A stretch of 29,766 bases of DNA, taken from positions 1 to 29,766 of the forward strand of contig CALMYW010000231.1 of assembly GCA_937873665.1 (NCBI GenBank). The letters run 5' to 3'. This document shows positions 25,770 to 29,766 of the stretch, one piece after another. Position numbers and translations under genes: made by a program. The DNA is from an uncultured Sphingorhabdus sp. GTDB taxonomy: Bacteria; Pseudomonadota; Alphaproteobacteria; Sphingomonadales; Sphingomonadaceae. How positions within the stretch are numbered: the first letter of the stretch is position 1; every line of letters begins with the position of its first letter. Below the pieces are notes generated by a model that did not search any database, was not told where the DNA came from, and saw nothing but the letters and a program-made list of their open reading frames with translations.

Positions 25770-26068
25770 GCCCGGAGATCAATCTGACAGGCCGACTTGT
25801 CGAAGGCCTCTTCGGACTAGAACTCCATTCGGGAGGCGGCGTGTGGGAACTCGACACCGGGCGTGGAGCACGCCGGTTGCTCGGACGCGAGGTGGAAGTC
25901 TGCGGACGCCGCGCCGGGTTCAACGAGCTCATCTGCGATCAGATCTGGCCAGCAGGACAACCCCGCCCTCCTCGCTCCAAATTCAATATTGAACTTCTCC
26001 TGGCGGGCAGTGTCGTGGGCTACGGTTTGATCGCGTTCTTCCTCGGCCTTGTTGGACGTCTCGGCTGA
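25760..26068 (+). CDS. DUF5818-like protein with a C-terminal membrane helix
   Basis: This 102-aa protein starts within the end of the nuclease-like gene (10-nt overlap), with AGGA shortly upstream of the ATG. Residues 5-60, with LTGRLVEG and GREVEVCGRRAGFNEL, look like the small beta-rich DUF5818 domain seen in sphingomonads. Residues about 78-98 are a strongly hydrophobic helix, so it is probably membrane-anchored. It ends in a TGATG junction with the next gene, indicating translational coupling. Function unknown. Confidence 0.7.
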   Translation: MPLSPEINLTGRLVEGLFGLELHSGGGVWELDTGRGARRLLGREVEVCGRRAGFNELICDQIWPAGQPRPPRSKFNIELLLAGSVVGYGLIAFFLGLVGRLG

Positions 26069-26265
26069 TGCTGAGCGATTGGGAACTCTGGGCCTGTGCC
26101 AACCAGGTCCTGAAGACCCATGGTGAGAATGCACCGCTTCATGTCGCCGAGCAGATCGGCGCGCTCGCGCTGGCACAGGACGAGGCGGGCATCGCCACCT
26201 GGAAAGCCATCGCCAAACGCGTGGCAGAGCTGATGGGGAAGGATCGCCCGACGCGCCTGCAATAA
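26068..26265 (+). CDS. DUF6961-like small protein
   Basis: A 65-aa protein beginning MLSDWELWACANQVLKTHG, coupled to the preceding gene through TGATG. The WACA...HG, AEQIGALALAQDEAG and TWKAIAKRV segments match a small sphingomonad family I know as DUF6961. It is soluble and helical with no catalytic motif. It is the last gene of the S24-led operon. Function unknown. Confidence 0.75.
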   Translation: MLSDWELWACANQVLKTHGENAPLHVAEQIGALALAQDEAGIATWKAIAKRVAELMGKDRPTRLQ

Positions 26266-26266
26266 G

Positions 26267-26298
26267 CCAGTATTACCTCAGCCACATATCAATGCTGG
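26267..26298. terminator. Possible weak bidirectional terminator between convergent genes
   Basis: CCAGTATT and AATGCTGG (7 of 8 complementary) flank a 16-nt loop in the short gap between the two convergent genes. No U-run follows, so this is only a weak candidate. Confidence 0.15.
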
Positions 26299-26547
26299 TC
26301 AGCCCATCGGCGAGAGATCGCCTGGAAAGAGAGTGGGTTGAGAGCTCCTGCTGGCGTTCCCCTCGCCTTTGATCTCCAAACCCTGCATGCGTTCGACCAG
26401 GTGGCGCGCGAGATCGACACGAGCATTGCGTTGGGTTCGCGGGTCGTCAGCGCCGAGCCCGACAAGCGTTGCTTCGGACGCGATGGCAATCGCGACTTCG
26501 ATATGCGTGAACAGGATTTCGTCGGCGATTCGGGACATGGTCGCCAT
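26299..26547 (-). CDS. Small helical protein under a LexA box, function unknown
   Basis: The protein is 82 aa from ATG 26547 (MATMSRIADEIL...) or 79 aa from ATG 26538. The frame remains open into the IS66 end, but codons there come from the insertion and cannot be native. The sequence is an amphipathic helical protein with HIEVAIAIASEATLVGLG and RNARVDLARHLVERM segments and a polar tail. I have seen this type in sphingomonads but cannot name a function. A perfect GAAC-N7-GAAC box lies 2 nt upstream of the first ATG. The IS66 element begins 23 nt upstream and has separated the gene from its original upstream promoter DNA, including a TTGACT hexamer now at 29724-29719. Confidence 0.65.
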   Translation of the reverse strand: MATMSRIADEILFTHIEVAIAIASEATLVGLGADDPRTQRNARVDLARHLVERMQGLEIKGEGNASRSSQPTLFPGDLSPMG

Positions 26548-26549
26548 GA

Positions 26550-26564
26550 GAACAAAAACAGAAC
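26550..26564 (-). promoter_or_regulatory. LexA (SOS) box GAAC-N7-GAAC beside the IS66 insertion
   Basis: GAACAAAAACAGAAC is an exact alphaproteobacterial LexA operator. Its last three bases lie inside the duplicated target site, so the left copy of the box is complete while the right flank keeps only AAC. Before insertion the box would have lain between the minus-strand 82-aa gene and whatever starts to the right near 29743. Confidence 0.72.
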
Positions 26565-26569
26565 TAACA
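26562..26569. repeat. Left copy of the 8-bp target-site duplication (AACTAACA)
   Basis: An identical 8-mer lies at 29712-29719, directly outside the other end of the IS66 element. Eight base pairs is the usual duplication length for IS66. Confidence 0.95.
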
Positions 26570-26583
26570 GTAAGCGTCCGGCC
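26570..26583 (+). repeat. IS66 left terminal inverted repeat
   Basis: GTAAGCGTCCGGCC matches the right end in 13 of 14 positions; the first 11 are identical. Confidence 0.92.
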
Positions 26584-26664
26584 TTCCGCGTGTTGCGGCA
26601 TTCAGGCTCGGCGCTGATGGACTTCCGCTAAGGAGTCTCTTTCTGGACTCCAGAAGGAGGCCAA

Positions 26665-27123
26665 GTGAAGGATCGGGTGGAGGTCATCGCGCGCACCGAA
26701 CGGCGCAGGAAGTTTTCAGAGGGCGAGAAGGCGGCAATCCTCGCCGAGGCGGATGCAGATGGCGTATCGGTCCGTCAGGTCGCTGAGCGCCATGAGATTG
26801 CCGAGAGCCTGATCTATAACTGGCGGTCCGCGCGCCGCCAGGCAGCGGCGATTGCCAGTGAGGCGCTCGAGTTCATTCCCTACGGGGCAATCATAACGAC
26901 GGAGCCTGCGGCTGCGCCGGGGGTGCCTGAGCCCCAGAAGGCACCGCGACCTGTTTCGTCGCCGATGTCGTCAGCCCCGGAGGAACTGGTCCGCCCGCAT
27001 CCCGGTGCCCGCCCCGGCGCGATAGACATAGACCTGCCCAGCGGCGTTCGCCTGTCGGTGGACAGCTACGTCAACGAGAAGGCATTGGCCCGCGTGCTGC
27101 GGGCATTCCGGGACGTGTCGTGA
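26665..27123 (+). CDS. tnpA: IS66 accessory protein TnpA (helix-turn-helix)
   Basis: The protein has 152 aa. The GTG start has a strong AAGGAGG 4 nt upstream. The N-terminal part RRRKFSEGEKAAILAEA...VRQVAERHEIAESLIYNWR is the IS3/IS66 OrfA-type helix-turn-helix that binds the element's ends. The middle is Pro/Ala-rich and the C-terminal block IDIDLPSGVRLSVDSYVNE is conserved in IS66 TnpA. The stop overlaps the tnpB start (GTGA). Confidence 0.93.
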   Translation: MKDRVEVIARTERRRKFSEGEKAAILAEADADGVSVRQVAERHEIAESLIYNWRSARRQAAAIASEALEFIPYGAIITTEPAAAPGVPEPQKAPRPVSSPMSSAPEELVRPHPGARPGAIDIDLPSGVRLSVDSYVNEKALARVLRAFRDVS

Positions 27124-27473
27124 TTTCGCTGGCGCCCGGAACGAAGGTCTATCTGGCAAGCAAGCCGGTCAGCATGCGGCTCGGTTTTGATGGGTTGGCG
27201 GCGCTGGTCCGCCCACTATTCGCGGTCGAGCCCTACGGCGGGCATGTCTTCCTCTTCCGCAGCAAGAGCGGCAACTACCTGAAGGCGCTCCATTGGGATG
27301 GTACCGGGCTTTGCCTGTTCGCCAAGCGCCTGGAACGCAGCCGTTTCGTCTGGCCGCCGCTCATCGAAGGCGGTGTCGTGCTGACCCCGGCGCAGTTTGC
27401 GCTGCTGATCGAAGCGATGGATTGGCGGCGCACAGTGGCCCCCGATCCGCCTCGCCTGCCGGAGCAGATTTGA
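27120..27473 (+). CDS. tnpB: IS66 accessory protein TnpB
   Basis: This 117-aa protein has the MRLGFDGLAALV, HVFLFRSKSGNYLK and GLCLFAKRLER motifs of the IS66 Orf2 family (unrelated to the TnpB nuclease of IS200/IS605). It starts at GTG overlapping the tnpA stop, so expression is coupled. It is needed for IS66 transposition in studied members, though its exact role is unclear. Confidence 0.95.
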   Translation: MISLAPGTKVYLASKPVSMRLGFDGLAALVRPLFAVEPYGGHVFLFRSKSGNYLKALHWDGTGLCLFAKRLERSRFVWPPLIEGGVVLTPAQFALLIEAMDWRRTVAPDPPRLPEQI

Positions 27474-27539
27474 CGCGATAATCGCCGTATTTCCGGGCTT
27501 TCTGCTTGGGCGGAAGGCCGGATTCTGCTATCGGGAAGC

Positions 27540-29177
27540 GTGTCTCCCGACGATCTCGAACTCCCTGTTGATCCCGCAGAACTGCGCGCTTTTGCCGAGG
27601 CGATGCGCGCGCGTCTGGTCGCTTCGGAGCAGGCGCTGGAAGCCGAACGAGCGGCCCATGACGAGACCCGCGAGAAGCTTCAGACTGCTCAAAACTCGAT
27701 CAAGCTGACGGCGCTGCAGATCGAGAAGTTTAAGGTCCAGCTGGCCCGCCTCCGGCGCATGAAGTTCGGTCAGTCGTCGGAACGCCTTGCTCTTCAGGCC
27801 GATCAGCTCGAGTTGACGCTGGAGGATCTCGAGGCCGAGCATGCCCATGCCGAGTGTGCGATCGAAGGCCATGTGCCCGACGATGCCCCGGCAAAGGTTA
27901 CCCCTCGCAAACCTCGCCGTGCTCCGCTGCCCGACCATCTCCCTCGCGACGAGGTTATGCACGCAGCGCCGGATGCCGACGGCTGCTCCGCCTGTGGGGG
28001 CACAATGGGCAAGCTCGGCGAGGACGTGACCGAAGTGCTGGAGTATGTCCCCGGTCGCTTCCGTGTCGTCCGTCATGTCCGCCCCAAGGTGTCCTGCAAC
28101 AGCTGCGACGCGATCAGCCAGGCGCCGGCTCCGGCGCTTCCCGTGCCGCGCGGCCGTGCTGGTCCCGGCCTTCTGGCCCACGTCATCGTCTCCAAGTTTG
28201 CCGATCACCTGCCTCTTTACCGACAGTCGCAGATCTACGCCCGCGAGGGCGTAGAGATCAGCCGCTCGACGATGGCGGACTGGCTCGGCCAAGCGAGTTG
28301 GCTGCTGCAACCGCTCGTCGAGCGGATCGCCGATCACGTCATGGCCAGCGTGAAGCTCCACGCCGACGACACACCCGTTCCCGTGCTGGCGCCGGGGACC
28401 GGGAAGACGGCAACCGGGCGACTATGGGTGTATCTGCGCGATAACCGGCGATGGAGCCACTTGGATAAGCCGGCAGCCCTGTTCCGCTACAGCCCCGATC
28501 GCAAGGGTGAGCGACCACGCGAGCATCTCAAGACTTTTGCAGGCTTCCTGCAGGCGGATGCCTATGCCGGTTTTGAGCGCCTCTACGCGAGTGACCGCCA
28601 GCCCGCGTCGATCACGCCCGTTGCGTGTTGGGCACATGCCCGGCGTAAGCTGAACGATGTCTACAAGGCAGACCCGAACTCGGCTGCGCTCGATGGGCTG
28701 CAGATGATCGGCGAGCTTTACGATGTCGAACGGCAGATCGTGCGTGAGCCAGCAGATTTCCGTCGCAAGGCTCGGAAGCTCTCAAAGCTCAAGGCGCTCG
28801 ATTTCTTCGCCTGGGCCGACGATGTGTTGTCCAAGGCCTCGGCCCGGTCCCCTTTGGCAGAGGCCCTGCGCTACGCGGTTAAGCTGAAGCCGCAATTGCT
28901 CGCTTACACCGACGACGGCAGGTTAGAGATAGACAACAATCCGGCAGAGAATGCCCTCCGCGGCATCTGTCTCGGCCGCAAAAATTGGCTTTTTGCAGGT
29001 GCTGACTGTGGTGGTGAACGTGCCGCGGCCATGTATTCGTTGCTTGAGTCCACCAAGCTTAACGGCGTCAATCCGCAGGAATGGCTAGCCGATGTACTCG
29101 ATCGCATCGGCAAGGGGCATCCAATCAACCGGATCGACGAGCTGCTGCCTTGGAACTGGGCCACCCCGCAGGCGTGA
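27540..29177 (+). CDS. tnpC: IS66 transposase TnpC (DDE type)
   Basis: A 545-aa transposase. A coiled-coil-like N-terminus (about 20-105) is followed by a zinc finger with C149, C152, C186 and C189 and by the DDE catalytic domain. Catalytic residues are visible as D276/D277 in LHADDTPV, D340 in LQADAYAGF and E470 in [10 protein letters not shown], with the [10 protein letters not shown] block between. The frame is intact and of normal family length, so it is likely active. GTG start, 66 nt after tnpB. A 277-codon open frame on the opposite strand is a by-product of its codon composition. Confidence 0.96.
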   Translation: MSPDDLELPVDPAELRAFAEAMRARLVASEQALEAERAAHDETREKLQTAQNSIKLTALQIEKFKVQLARLRRMKFGQSSERLALQADQLELTLEDLEAEHAHAECAIEGHVPDDAPAKVTPRKPRRAPLPDHLPRDEVMHAAPDADGCSACGGTMGKLGEDVTEVLEYVPGRFRVVRHVRPKVSCNSCDAISQAPAPALPVPRGRAGPGLLAHVIVSKFADHLPLYRQSQIYAREGVEISRSTMADWLGQASWLLQPLVERIADHVMASVKLHADDTPVPVLAPGTGKTATGRLWVYLRDNRRWSHLDKPAALFRYSPDRKGERPREHLKTFAGFLQADAYAGFERLYASDRQPASITPVACWAHARRKLNDVYKADPNSAALDGLQMIGELYDVERQIVREPADFRRKARKLSKLKALDFFAWADDVLSKASARSPLAEALRYAVKLKPQLLAYTDDGRLEIDNNPAENALRGICLGRKNWLFAGADCGGERAAAMYSLLESTKLNGVNPQEWLADVLDRIGKGHPINRIDELLPWNWATPQA

Positions 29178-29205
29178 ACGCGCATTTTGGGTGAGAAGTG
29201 GACGA

Positions 29206-29637
29206 TCAACGCGGATTGATTTTGGGACCTGTTTTAATGTCGGTGATCCGCTGCACGTCGATAGCAAGCGGGTTGTAAAAGCGAGGCGTCTGCTTCGTTC
29301 GTGGACGCCACATGATCCGACCGATGAACGTGGCCACCACCGTCCGGTCATAGCCTCCATTTAAGGGAGTTCCTACGGCAACATCGAGGGCGCGTCCGTC
29401 AGCGGCAGGCGCGGAGTCCGTTGAGGCTAGCTGAACGCCGCCCCTGCATCCTTTGGCAAATAACTGAATCCCATGATGCCAGTCCGTAAGAACGGCAGCG
29501 CGAAACCGCACCACCTTACCGTTGTATGCCATGGGATCGCGACTGATCGAGCAGAGCGATGCTTCAACGGGCTTAGCCGAAACCGTACCTGCGTAGGCAA
29601 ATCCGGCGATTATGAACGGCAGAAAGATGGCTCGCAT
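29206..29637 (-). CDS. Passenger gene of the IS66 element: small secreted protein
   Basis: This 143-aa protein has a clear signal peptide (about 1-21, cleavage after VSA). The mature part contains LCSISRDPMAYNGKVVRFRA and a later AKGCRG, a Cys-rich layout with alternating strands that resembles small OB-like periplasmic domains in sphingomonads. It sits inside the element, reading toward tnpC with a 28-nt gap between the two stops. It is therefore mobile cargo, not a host neighbour. The ribosome site is weak. I cannot assign a function; it shows no resistance-gene motif. Confidence 0.7.
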   Translation of the reverse strand: MRAIFLPFIIAGFAYAGTVSAKPVEASLCSISRDPMAYNGKVVRFRAAVLTDWHHGIQLFAKGCRGGVQLASTDSAPAADGRALDVAVGTPLNGGYDRTVVATFIGRIMWRPRTKQTPRFYNPLAIDVQRITDIKTGPKINPR

Positions 29638-29697
29638 TCTGGCAGGTTAGGTCGCGCAGATTATGTCCGCAATGGGGCGTCTACCACCAACGGTCCC

Positions 29698-29711
29698 GGG
29701 CGGACGCTTAC
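29698..29711 (-). repeat. IS66 right terminal inverted repeat
   Basis: On the minus strand this reads GTAAGCGTCCGCCC, pairing with the left end at 13 of 14 positions. Confidence 0.92.
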
Positions 29712-29719
29712 AACTAACA
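29712..29719. repeat. Right copy of the 8-bp target-site duplication (AACTAACA)
   Basis: Identical to 26562-26569 at the other side of the IS66 element. Confidence 0.95.
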
Positions 29720-29766
29720 GTCAACCGGTGCCATATGAACCCATGCGGATAGACGCTGCGTCAGAT
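29720..29766. other. Host DNA to the right of the IS66 element, possible start of a gene
   Basis: This is the continuation of the sequence left of 26570. It has TTGACT on the minus strand at 29724-29719, a good -35 hexamer that would have served the 82-aa gene before the insertion. An ATG at 29743 stays open to the window end (8 codons), without a clear ribosome site, so a rightward gene may begin here. By analogy with other alphaproteobacterial SOS loci it could be a DNA-repair gene, but the sequence is too short to tell. Confidence 0.3.

Larger units (their letters stand above)
26570..29711 (+). mobile_element. Complete IS66-family insertion sequence with a passenger gene
   Basis: This 3142-bp element is bounded by inverted repeats beginning GTAAGCGTCCG and flanked by AACTAACA duplications. 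It contains the classical tnpA-tnpB-tnpC set on the plus strand and, between tnpC and the right end, a minus-strand gene for a small secreted protein that is not part of a basic IS66. Intact frames, near-matching ends and a perfect duplication point to recent transposition. Confidence 0.95.

Noticed and set aside
27528..28361. A 277-codon open frame on the minus strand
   Set aside because: It lies wholly inside tnpC on the opposite strand; tnpC has clear DDE and zinc-finger motifs, and the antisense frame is explained by GC-rich codon use.

Overview
The window looks like a chromosomal (or large plasmid) segment of a sphingomonad-type alphaproteobacterium. It is GC-rich, it carries small proteins I recognise as sphingomonad-typical (DUF5818-like and DUF6961-like), and it has two LexA boxes of the alphaproteobacterial form GTTC-N7-GTTC. 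All family names rest on reading motifs by eye; no database search was run.

Layout. (1) 1-542: the tail of an unidentified gene cut by the left edge and a 76-aa protein with one membrane helix. (2) 710-24041, all on the minus strand: a nine-gene anti-phage defence super-operon. In transcription order it holds a type I Zorya system (zorA, zorB, zorC, zorD), a type III Druantia system (druH, druE), and a three-gene module made of a membrane-anchored TerB-N/TerB/TerB-C protein, a DUF2791/BrxD-like ATPase and an Lhr/BrxHI-like helicase. Within each module the genes overlap or nearly touch; about 100-nt gaps separate the modules. (3) 24042-24407: a gene-free leader, AT-rich from about 24190, with operator-like repeats. 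(4) 24408-26547: an SOS-flavoured cassette with a 57-aa helix-turn-helix protein, a LexA-like S24 regulator preceded by a LexA box and a TAGGA/TCCTA array, a secreted nuclease-like protein, two small sphingomonad proteins and a convergent 82-aa protein with its own LexA box. (5) 26570-29711: an intact IS66-family element with 13/14-matching terminal repeats and a perfect 8-bp target duplication. It carries tnpA, tnpB, tnpC and a passenger gene for a small secreted protein.

How the genes may work together. ZorAB is the proton-driven inner-membrane sensor of Zorya, and ZorC and ZorD are its DNA-acting effectors. DruH/DruE add a very large helicase system, and the third module adds another ATPase-helicase pair whose TerB partner has membrane helices. 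No DNA methyltransferase is encoded, so self/non-self discrimination probably does not depend on DNA modification. ZorD and DruE appear to end in the same kind of C-terminal domain, similar to the phospholipase-D-like MIT_C fold. A spacing variant of the LexA-like box lies upstream of zorA, so a link between DNA damage and defence expression is possible but unproven.

The best candidates for something new are the TerB-N/BrxD-like/helicase module as a separate defence system, the three-module fusion itself, the shared C-terminal domain, and the IS66 insertion that splits a LexA-controlled divergent promoter.
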